The translations under genes were made by a program, and so were the position numbers. The notes below the pieces were generated by a model. The model had not been told where the DNA came from. It ran no database searches and was given only the letters and a program-made list of their open reading frames with translations. Shown here in pieces: positions 44,158-49,471 of a stretch of 49,471 bases of DNA. Numbering within the stretch: position 1 is the first letter of the stretch; every line of letters starts with the position of its first letter. This stretch comes from a virus, in the IMG/VR virus record IMGVR_UViG_3300021376_000092, positions 1 through 49,471 of that record. One strand, 5' to 3'.

Positions 44158-44738
44158 AAGAATTCTCTCTGGATGATCTTTTTATATTTAAGAGCATCGA
44201 TGTGAAGAAAGGGTTCGTATTTCACTACTCTATTTTTTAGAGGTTCCCACACTACCTGATCGTTGATTGTCTTATCGAGATGATCGACATACTTAAAGAT
44301 CTTTTGGAAGATAGAGAGTGTCTCCAGAGTTATTCTACCACCCAGGTGAGCTTTTATCAAGGGGGGATGGACACTTTCTGTCCTGAACAGGTCGTCAAAT
44401 TTACTTGAGATCGAGTGAAGGGTGGACACGTCTTGAGAGAACAGATAGGAGAGAGACTGCATCCTTTTTAGATAGTCTGTGTAGTTCTTAGATCCTTCTC
44501 TTGCTATCTGACCTACCCACTGACCACCATCCACAATAAGATTAGACACAAAGAAGTCTCGCAGCTCATCTTCTTTAAACTTACGGGACAACTTCACAAA
44601 GAAGTATTTGTCCTTTCTGCTATCGAAAGCTTGCTGCGATGCCTTTGCTGAATTTCCGTACTTGAAGTAATCAAATGTTTTAGAAGTGAAGTGTAATTTC
44701 AAAGAGAGATACATTTTATAGACTTCAAATCCACTCAC
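44154..44738 (-). CDS. DNA helicase loader gp59
   Basis: 194 aa. MSGFEVYKMYLSLKLHFTSKTFDYFKYGNSAKAS matches the gp59 N-terminus, and LRDFFVSNLIVDGGQWVG and KAHLGGRITLETLSIFQKI complete the pattern. gp59 binds gp32-coated forks and loads the replicative helicase. It overlaps DUF1825 and gp33, forming one operon. Confidence 0.9.
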   Translation of the reverse strand: MSGFEVYKMYLSLKLHFTSKTFDYFKYGNSAKASQQAFDSRKDKYFFVKLSRKFKEDELRDFFVSNLIVDGGQWVGQIAREGSKNYTDYLKRMQSLSYLFSQDVSTLHSISSKFDDLFRTESVHPPLIKAHLGGRITLETLSIFQKIFKYVDHLDKTINDQVVWEPLKNRVVKYEPFLHIDALKYKKIIQREFL

Positions 44739-44992
44739 AGTGCCAAGAACCCCCTTGATGTTTTTTTCATAAAGTTAAGACGTTGAGCATCATACTTCAA
44801 CTTCTCTTTCAAAGGTTTAGAAATCAACTTACCTACAGTTTCAACCTCAATACTTTTGTCTTCACAAAATTGTACGATGGCTTCGATGTAGTTTAGGTTT
44901 GATTGCTTTACCAATCTTTCAATCTCTAGGGAGAACTTGGCAGCAGTCATGAAGTTTTCTTCAAAGACATCATCAATTCTACCAGTCCCCAT
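44735..44992 (-). CDS. Late transcription coactivator gp33
   Basis: 85 aa from ATG 44992 (MGTGRIDDVFEENFMTAAKF), 14 bases inside the end of the nuclease gene. The core NYIEAIVQFCEDKSIEVETVGKLISKPLKEKL is the gp33 pattern. gp33 links RNA polymerase to the sliding clamp so that late promoters such as NATAAATA are used. The longer frame upstream would lie wholly on the nuclease gene. T4 gp33 is 112 aa. Confidence 0.85.
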   Translation of the reverse strand: MGTGRIDDVFEENFMTAAKFSLEIERLVKQSNLNYIEAIVQFCEDKSIEVETVGKLISKPLKEKLKYDAQRLNFMKKTSRGFLAL

Positions 44993-45647
44993 GTGCTTCT
45001 CTATATACGTCGATGTACTCTTTAAGCTTGCGAGTATACTTAAACTTGTCATAAATTTGAAAGACCTGTGCTTCACCTGTTTCACATGCAATAATAGTTA
45101 CGAGTTTCTTAACCTTAAGACCCGTCAACTCTTGAAACATTATAGCATAAGCTGCCTCTTGTGCAAAGTAATCTTGAATCCACTCCTCCTTCTTTAACTT
45201 AGTTGAAGTTTTGAAGTCGATGATAGCGAGTTCACCATTATGTTCTGCGATACAGTCAACTCTTCCAGCGATGCGAAGCATCTTGGAATACAGCGGTGCC
45301 TCTAGGGCATGTATGTTATCTATGTTATCTATATGGGGTTTGATTAGGTGAAATAACCCCATAGACATTACATCGTCCTTGTATCTACTGATATCTTGGT
45401 TAGAAAGATACAACTCAGCAAGCTTGTGAGTCTTATTACCACGAGTCGATGCACGCTTGGAGATCTTATTCGCCTCCTCTTCACCGACACGCTGCCGCCA
45501 CTCCATAATGGACTTCTTTTTACTATGTCCAATTACAGTAGTGACCGAGGGGTAACGTTCACCATCAACGGCATACGTTCTACCACCCTCGGTCGTTTCT
45601 GCGGTCAGATCACGAAAATCATGTATGTTGAGATGTTTAAAAGCCAA
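44979..45647 (-). CDS. PD-(D/E)XK exonuclease, 222 aa
   Basis: MAFKHLNIHDFRDLTAETTEGGRTYAVDGERYPSVTTVIG has the usual start of RecB-like nucleases. Motifs: RGNKTHKLAE (RGTxxH-type), IAGRVDCIAEHNGELAIIDFKTS (D...DxK) and YFAQEAAYAIMF (QxxxY). It probably processes DNA ends during recombination or host DNA breakdown. Conserved in cyanophage gp33-gp32 clusters. Confidence 0.85.
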   Translation of the reverse strand: MAFKHLNIHDFRDLTAETTEGGRTYAVDGERYPSVTTVIGHSKKKSIMEWRQRVGEEEANKISKRASTRGNKTHKLAELYLSNQDISRYKDDVMSMGLFHLIKPHIDNIDNIHALEAPLYSKMLRIAGRVDCIAEHNGELAIIDFKTSTKLKKEEWIQDYFAQEAAYAIMFQELTGLKVKKLVTIIACETGEAQVFQIYDKFKYTRKLKEYIDVYREAHGDW

Positions 45648-46383
45648 GATTCATTTTACTAATAAGGTACGATTTGACAAGTCCAGAACGAACGATGTCT
45701 TGGACCCCAAATTCGATAGAAGCAAACTCTTCCATCTCAGCAAGGATCTTCATAAAGTCTAGCACACCATTCTTCTCGTTGGTGCGGGTCAGGTCAGTTT
45801 GTGCAGCGTCTCCAGCAAAGATTACCTTTGAGTTCACGCCAATACGAGTGATGATCGAGTCGAGCTCGTGGAAGTTAAGGTTCTGAGCTTCATCAATCAG
45901 AATGATTGCGTTGTCAATTGTTGTTCCACGAATAAAACTTGTTGACCAGAAAGAAATAGTTTCCTGGGACTTCAGATTTGCATAAAGTGCCTCAAAAGAA
46001 GCATCATCTGGCATCTCAAACATATACTTGACCATATTCTTATAAGGAATTTGGTACAAGTTACTCTTGTCTTCATGATCACCTGGAAGGAATCCAATCT
46101 CTCTGGTTGGTACAAGCGAACGAACAATATACAGCTTGTCGTAAGGAGTTTTCTCGTCAAGGATTTCCTTGAGAGCAAGGTAAATTGCTACGAAAGATTT
46201 ACCAGTTCCAGCGCAACCATAAAGAAAAAGATTCTTGCCCTTATCATACTCCTCAAACACCTTCTCTTGAGTCGGTGTCATCGGTTTGATTTTTAGTAGG
46301 TGTTCAGTACCAATAGGTTTTCTTCTCATTTGTCTAGCGGTCAGACCGACCATAGATGGTTGCTTTTTGGATTTTACGGGCAT
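45637..46383 (-). CDS. PhoH-like ATPase
   Basis: 248 aa. Walker A GCAGTGKS (56-63), a mid-sequence IVRSLVPTREIGFLPGDHEDK typical of PhoH, Walker B AIILIDEAQN (about 150-160) and FAGDAAQTDLTR. PhoH is widespread in marine phages, often linked to phosphate stress; its true role, possibly RNA-related, is unsettled. It overlaps the nuclease start by 11 bases. Confidence 0.9.
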   Translation of the reverse strand: MPVKSKKQPSMVGLTARQMRRKPIGTEHLLKIKPMTPTQEKVFEEYDKGKNLFLYGCAGTGKSFVAIYLALKEILDEKTPYDKLYIVRSLVPTREIGFLPGDHEDKSNLYQIPYKNMVKYMFEMPDDASFEALYANLKSQETISFWSTSFIRGTTIDNAIILIDEAQNLNFHELDSIITRIGVNSKVIFAGDAAQTDLTRTNEKNGVLDFMKILAEMEEFASIEFGVQDIVRSGLVKSYLISKMNLGF

Positions 46384-46387
46384 AGGT

Positions 46388-46627
46388 TTAGATGCTATCG
46401 AACTTTGCGTAAGGATGATGTTTCTTCACGTTATTCAGACGGTCTTTAAACCCCTGAGGCAGCTTGTTCTGCCAATCACCAGTGCCACTGATGGCAGATC
46501 CAACACCTGCCATCCAGTCTTTATCCCAATCGGGATTATCTTTTCTCCACTGCTCGTAAGCAGCGAGACTCATGTCAAGTTCTTTTGTCTCACCAGTTAT
46601 TAAATTTTTCACAGGATAAATTGCCAT
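46388..46627 (-). CDS. Conserved cyanophage hypothetical protein, 79 aa
   Basis: MAIYPVKNLITGETKELDMSLAAYEQWRKDNPDWDKDW, followed by SGTGDWQNKLPQGFKDRLN. This recalls FmdB-like short zinc-ribbon proteins, but without their Cys pairs. Its start overlaps the ThyX stop (TGATG). Function unknown. Confidence 0.75.
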   Translation of the reverse strand: MAIYPVKNLITGETKELDMSLAAYEQWRKDNPDWDKDWMAGVGSAISGTGDWQNKLPQGFKDRLNNVKKHHPYAKFDSI

Positions 46628-47316
46628 CAATCAATTCTCAACGAAGGTTGAATACTTTCACATCCACAATCATCATTAGGACACCTCCAATCCAGTGCCT
46701 TTGCAACGGTTGGAAACTTACAAATAAAGATCCACTTACATTCTTCGGCAATATCCATATGTTCTTTCTGAGTTCCGTTTGCGGTTCTTAGATTTATATA
46801 GTGAATCCAACTGCGACAAGAACCAGACATGTAGATGCGAGTGGGAGTAGCTAGAGGGAGAACAAACCTTGCACACTCCTTAGCAACACCCTCAGACAAC
46901 AACTGATTATATAAGTCCATGCCCTCAGCAAAATACTGAGCGATCCTCCCTTGTAGAAAAGCCCTAGTCTCGGTACTGAGATCGTCAATTGAGTTCTGCC
47001 TGTTCTTGAGATCCTGCCGCCGCAGATCTGGAACGGGAATTTTATTATCCAGTAAGTTAGCGTCCGCATAACGTTGTGAAAACTCTTGGAACGTAAACGA
47101 ACGATGGCGAAGAATTTGAGCTGCGATGCCACGAGTTGTTTCAATTTCCAGAGTCATAAAAGATTGTTCAAACACCGACCAGTGCTGATGTTGAACACAG
47201 TATTTTAGAAGTCCTTCAAAGGAAGGATTGTCTTGATTGTTTGGGTTAGAGACTCTAGCGATGTACGCCATGTTCTCTTCTGGGTTGGGAGTTGCTTGTA
47301 CAAATTTAACTTGCAT
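46627..47316 (-). CDS. Flavin-dependent thymidylate synthase ThyX
   Basis: 229 aa. The ThyX motif is RHRSFTFQEFSQRYA (70-84), fitting RHRxxSxxxxSxR with Thr and Phe variations. Also present are VFEQSFMTLEIETTRGIAAQ and MSGSCRSWIHYINLRTANGTQKEH, which build the FAD and dUMP site. It makes dTMP from dUMP for phage DNA synthesis. Length is usual for the family. Confidence 0.92.
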   Translation of the reverse strand: MQVKFVQATPNPEENMAYIARVSNPNNQDNPSFEGLLKYCVQHQHWSVFEQSFMTLEIETTRGIAAQILRHRSFTFQEFSQRYADANLLDNKIPVPDLRRQDLKNRQNSIDDLSTETRAFLQGRIAQYFAEGMDLYNQLLSEGVAKECARFVLPLATPTRIYMSGSCRSWIHYINLRTANGTQKEHMDIAEECKWIFICKFPTVAKALDWRCPNDDCGCESIQPSLRID

Positions 47317-47498
47317 CAGTTTGTTTCACTAGGGTTACCAAATCCAACTCTGCTCTTCCACTTTCTCCATTTCTTAATGGCAAGTTGACGGCGAACATAA
47401 TCGAGTTGCTTACGCATGTAGAGGATTTCCTCTGTAGTATACATCTCTGGATGATCAAGTGCTTTTTGGATTAAAGCTTTTTGTTCTTTAAGACGCAT
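47316..47498 (-). CDS. Small basic hypothetical protein, 60 aa
   Basis: ATG 47498 (MRLKEQKALIQKALDHPEMY) has a strong GGAGGT upstream. It is a helical protein with a basic end (RRQLAIKKWRKWKSRVGFG). Its stop abuts the ThyX start, so the two are coupled. A late promoter box lies at 47524-47531. Confidence 0.75.
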   Translation of the reverse strand: MRLKEQKALIQKALDHPEMYTTEEILYMRKQLDYVRRQLAIKKWRKWKSRVGFGNPSETN

Positions 47499-47522
47499 CT
47501 TGACCTCCAGTATAGGCAAGAA

Positions 47523-47723
47523 CTATTTATTTGTGTGCTCATAGAGCATGTCAAATAGTTCATCCGCTAAACTGTCCAGATCTTCTGGAGCTTTCCACTC
47601 TGAAGATGGTGAAAAATCATTTGGCTTTGCCTTAAAAAGATTGTTCACCTCTTCAGTAATCTCTTTCTTTAAATTAACCTCTGTTTCCCCATTCGATTTG
47701 GGGGAAGGCTTCTGCGACGACAT
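47523..47723 (-). CDS. Hypothetical protein, 66 aa
   Basis: From ATG 47723 (MSSQKPSPKSNGETEVNLKK). A disordered N-terminus is followed by acidic helices (LDSLADELFDMLYEHTNK). It overlaps the DUF6433 gene by 50 bases. Function unknown. Confidence 0.6.
   Translation of the reverse strand: MSSQKPSPKSNGETEVNLKKEITEEVNNLFKAKPNDFSPSSEWKAPEDLDSLADELFDMLYEHTNK
47524..47531 (-). promoter_or_regulatory. Late promoter box
   Basis: AATAAATA on the minus strand, 26 bases upstream of the start at 47498. It overlaps the stop of the 66-aa gene. Confidence 0.5.
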
Positions 47724-48129
47724 TTTGAGTGACTCTGTATTTGTCTTGGAGTTTTCTGTTGCACGCAGAGACAAAAAGTTCTGCTTCATCTTTATGAAGT
47801 CCTTCTAACAATTGAATAAAGAGCTGCTCTCTTTTCAGAGATGAAAGACTACCATCACCACCCTTAAAGAAGCGATAGAAGTTACGATATTCATGATCCA
47901 AACGAGTATGCTCCGTGCCAGATGGAGCTTCGTTAGGTGTATAAGGTACATCACCCTCGGGCATAAGGCACTGAAGAGATTCATCAAAGTTGATGATCAG
48001 CACTGCCCGAAGAGCTGGGTTGTTGTACTCTCTAAGGAGATCGATTTTTTCAGTTTTGGTTTTAGCGGAGGATACCTTTTGGAGGATTTCACTCACTAAA
48101 GCATCAGCAGGTAATTTTCTAGGAGCCAT
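47674..48129 (-). CDS. DUF6433-type phage protein, 151 aa
   Basis: MAPRKLPADALVSEILQKVSSAKTKTEKIDLLREYNNPALR, then LPEGD-like (CLMPEGDVPYTPNEAP) and LKREQLFIQLLEGLHKDEAELF. This is the layout of a conserved family of unknown function in T4-like phages. Helical, no enzyme motif. Confidence 0.75.
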   Translation of the reverse strand: MAPRKLPADALVSEILQKVSSAKTKTEKIDLLREYNNPALRAVLIINFDESLQCLMPEGDVPYTPNEAPSGTEHTRLDHEYRNFYRFFKGGDGSLSSLKREQLFIQLLEGLHKDEAELFVSACNRKLQDKYRVTQNVVAEAFPQIEWGNRG

Positions 48130-48156
48130 ATCAAATCAAGATTTTATATTAGTATA

Positions 48157-48387
48157 TCAGTCTTCCTCGTCTTCGTCAAGGAATTCATCTTCGTCTACGA
48201 AACGAACTGCCAACAGTTCTTCATTTATATAGTGACCATTATCATCGTAAAACTCTGGATGAACAGATGTCTTTGCATAAATGGCAGAATCAACAGTCTC
48301 TTTGTAGATCCAACCAACGATGCCGCCGATTGCTAAGAATGCAATCATACTTACGGACGAAAAGAAAAGAATAACGCTAGTGTCCAT
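48157..48387 (-). CDS. Small membrane protein, 76 aa
   Basis: MDTSVILFFSSVSMIAFLAIGGIVGWIYKETVD: one N-terminal transmembrane helix, residues about 5-27. The C-terminal part is soluble and strongly acidic (VDEDEFLDEDEED). A type conserved in cyanophages; no function known. Confidence 0.72.
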   Translation of the reverse strand: MDTSVILFFSSVSMIAFLAIGGIVGWIYKETVDSAIYAKTSVHPEFYDDNGHYINEELLAVRFVDEDEFLDEDEED

Positions 48388-48388
48388 T

Positions 48389-48496
48389 TTACTTCCTGCG
48401 GTGTATGTCTATCTTAACATGTACCGTCCAATTTAAAAAGTGGAAAGTACGATTCAACCAACTCGGTTCCTCTACCCTCCTGCTTTTCGGAAGCAT
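48389..48496 (-). CDS. Possible small protein, 35 aa
   Basis: ATG 48496 (MLPKSRRVEEPSWLNRTFHF) fills most of the 122-base gap between two genes and ends 1 base before the next start. A late box stands at 48511-48518, leaving a very short leader. It could equally be an untranslated leader. Confidence 0.3.
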   Translation of the reverse strand: MLPKSRRVEEPSWLNRTFHFLNWTVHVKIDIHRRK

Positions 48497-48509
48497 GACT
48501 TCTATGCCT

Positions 48510-48860
48510 TTATTTATTGACAGTTCGTCTTCTTTTTCTCGTACCCTTATCAATCTCATACTTCCAGGCATCCTCTAAAATAGAATACAGATAATCTCTT
48601 GCTTTTCTTGCTTCTGGTTTTGTGTACCCAGCATATGCTTCACGAATAAATGAATTGCCACCTTCAATAAAAAGATCAAGATCTTCTACAGTCTGAGATA
48701 GATTAGCTGCAGCTGAACTGTTAATGAATGAAGTTATTTCGTGTTTTTTAAAATTGTTATTGGTCAGATACTCGTACATCTTGAATGTATATTTCTGACG
48801 AAACATACAATCGTCAACTACTTTCTCGACCATTTCGAGGAGTGTGTCTACTGGTTCCAT
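48510..48860 (-). CDS. Hypothetical helical protein, 116 aa
   Basis: ATG 48860 (MEPVDTLLEMVEKVVDDCMF) overlaps the glutaredoxin stop (TGATG). Helices are rich in Tyr and Glu (YLTNNNFKKHEITSFINSS) and the C-terminus is very basic (RKRRRTVNK). No domain recognised. Confidence 0.7.
   Translation of the reverse strand: MEPVDTLLEMVEKVVDDCMFRQKYTFKMYEYLTNNNFKKHEITSFINSSAAANLSQTVEDLDLFIEGGNSFIREAYAGYTKPEARKARDYLYSILEDAWKYEIDKGTRKRRRTVNK
48511..48518 (-). promoter_or_regulatory. Late promoter box
   Basis: AATAAATA on the minus strand at the end of the 116-aa gene, upstream of the membrane protein gene at 48387. Confidence 0.45.
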
Positions 48861-49096
48861 CAGATAACGTTGTTTTCTTTTAGGTAAGCGATTGCATCTG
48901 TGCATCCACCAAGTCTCAGATCACCCATGATAACTTGAGGGAAGGTAGCCGACTCACCAAACTCAGCATAGAATTGTTTACGAGAAAAGTCAACGTCCAA
49001 TTCGTATACTGTATGATTCAGTTCTGCTAACTCCATAACAGTTTTAATTTTATCACAGTATGGACAACCAGCCTTTGAATAGATTGTAAAGATCAT
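48860..49096 (-). CDS. Glutaredoxin, 78 aa
   Basis: MIFTIYSKAGCPYCDKIKTVMEL with the CPYC redox site (11-14), the cis-Pro segment ATFPQVIMGD and GGCTDAIAYL for glutathione contact. It reduces disulfides and can donate electrons to ribonucleotide reductase; T4-like phages commonly carry one. First gene of the replication-side operon, 14 bases after the expected late start point. Confidence 0.9.
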   Translation of the reverse strand: MIFTIYSKAGCPYCDKIKTVMELAELNHTVYELDVDFSRKQFYAEFGESATFPQVIMGDLRLGGCTDAIAYLKENNVI

Positions 49097-49116
49097 AAAA
49101 CTAAAGCAACCAGAAT

Positions 49117-49124
49117 AATTTATA
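49117..49124 (-). promoter_or_regulatory. Late-type promoter box
   Basis: TATAAATT on the minus strand, 20 bases upstream of the glutaredoxin start; one base from consensus. Confidence 0.45.
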
Positions 49125-49125
49125 C

Positions 49126-49175
49126 AAAAACCCTACGCTAAAAAAATTGCCAGAAAATTTTTTTCGACTTTTTTG
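49126..49175. repeat. 50-bp repeat, terminator-like (right copy)
   Basis: Related to 42631-42680. The GC part of the stem has decayed here, but AAAAAAATT (49140-49148) and AATTTTTTT (49156-49164) form a 9-bp A/T stem. It lies 57 bases after the stop of the partial beta-barrel gene and before the late box, and probably acts as its weak terminator. Confidence 0.65.
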
Positions 49176-49232
49176 AAAACAAAAGGGGGAATTTCTTCCC
49201 CCCACTCTAACAGTATTCTATTGTGCTGTCAA

Positions 49233-49471
49233 TCAGAAGGAATACTTCACACCTGCTTTCACATTACTGGTCAGTTTATCACCAGTCAGGAAGTAGTATT
49301 CACCATAGACGCTAACACGCTCTGCAGCAGCAACGGTAGCACCAACCTTACCAGACACCTTAGTTTTTGCACTACCACCATCGGGAGTGAGCAGAGCAGG
49401 ACCAACTTGAGCATAACCACTAACGGTATCGCTCAAAGCAAAATCATAACCAACGTGTGCTTCGGTGACTG
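49233..49471 (-). CDS. Beta-barrel porin-like protein, C-terminal part (cut by window edge)
   Basis: The frame is open through the right edge, and the apparent TTG start at 49436 is internal. The visible 78 residues show alternating strands (VTEAHVGYDFALSDTVSGYAQVG, RVSVYGEYYFLTGDKL) and end in VKAGVKYSF with a terminal Phe, as in outer-membrane barrels. Phage versions may be virion or envelope proteins. The full length is unknown. Confidence 0.6.
   Translation of the reverse strand, partial: VTEAHVGYDFALSDTVSGYAQVGPALLTPDGGSAKTKVSGKVGATVAAAERVSVYGEYYFLTGDKLTSNVKAGVKYSF

Noticed and set aside
1-49471. CRISPR arrays, insertion sequences and integrase/attachment sites
   Set aside because: No regularly spaced repeats, no transposase motifs and no integrase were seen.

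Overview
The window is part of the genome of a T4-like cyanomyovirus, a contractile-tailed phage of marine or related cyanobacteria. This rests on T4-type baseplate genes (gp26, a gp51-like protein, gp5, gp27-like, gp48, gp53, gp4), T4-type replication and late-transcription genes (gp32, gp59, gp33), and cyanobacterium-linked genes (a CpeT-like protein, DUF1825, phoH, thyX). T4-type late promoter boxes (NATAAATA) and a tRNA set add to the case. Almost everything is read from the minus strand; only a four-gene block at 39.9-42.6 kb is on the plus strand. Coding density is very high and most neighbours overlap or touch.

Layout. (1) 0-6 kb: an accessory run of about 20 very small, mostly unrecognised genes, punctuated by copies of an imperfect palindrome (arms CTGTGCCAGTTT / AAACTGGCACAG). 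Most copies sit on or next to stop codons, and several are followed by a sigma70-like promoter. (2) 5.9-11.5 kb: a fibre with a fibrinogen-like domain, an SF2 helicase, a ParB-like protein, a 2OG-Fe(II) oxygenase, an HExxH metallopeptidase and an endonuclease VII-like nuclease. (3) 11.6-21.8 kb: host-recognition genes, comprising a tandem paralogue pair, a polyglycine adhesin and three large structural or fibre proteins. (4) 21.9-26.9 kb: auxiliary genes (CpeT-like, another 2OG oxygenase, an acyl carrier protein) mixed with nine tRNAs (Asn, Ala, Thr, Leu, Ser, Met/CAU, Ile-GAU, Ile-UAU, Gly). (5) 26.9-39.9 kb: baseplate hub and spike, with the gp5 spike split into two genes and two very large hub-associated proteins that carry peptidoglycan-hydrolase-like domains. 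(6) 39.9-42.6 kb, plus strand: gp4, an unassigned conserved gene, gp48 and gp53. (7) 42.7-49.1 kb, minus strand: gp32, DUF1825, gp59, gp33, a PD-(D/E)XK nuclease, PhoH, ThyX, small genes and a glutaredoxin, bracketed by two related terminator-like repeats. A beta-barrel-like protein is cut by the right edge.

How it fits together. Groups 3, 5 and 6 build the tail tip: tube initiator, hub, spike, cell-wall-degrading domains and fibres. They are preceded in places by late promoter boxes that gp33 would help the late sigma factor read. Group 7 is the single-strand-binding, helicase-loading and nucleotide-supply module. Groups 1, 2 and 4 look early or auxiliary and use sigma70-like promoters. The most interesting signals are the repeated hairpin-plus-promoter cassettes, the symmetric divergent late promoter at 39.9 kb in which each box overlaps the opposite gene's start codon, a phage acyl carrier protein beside a tRNA array, a tRNA-Ile with the rare UAU anticodon, and the unusual spike and hub architecture.
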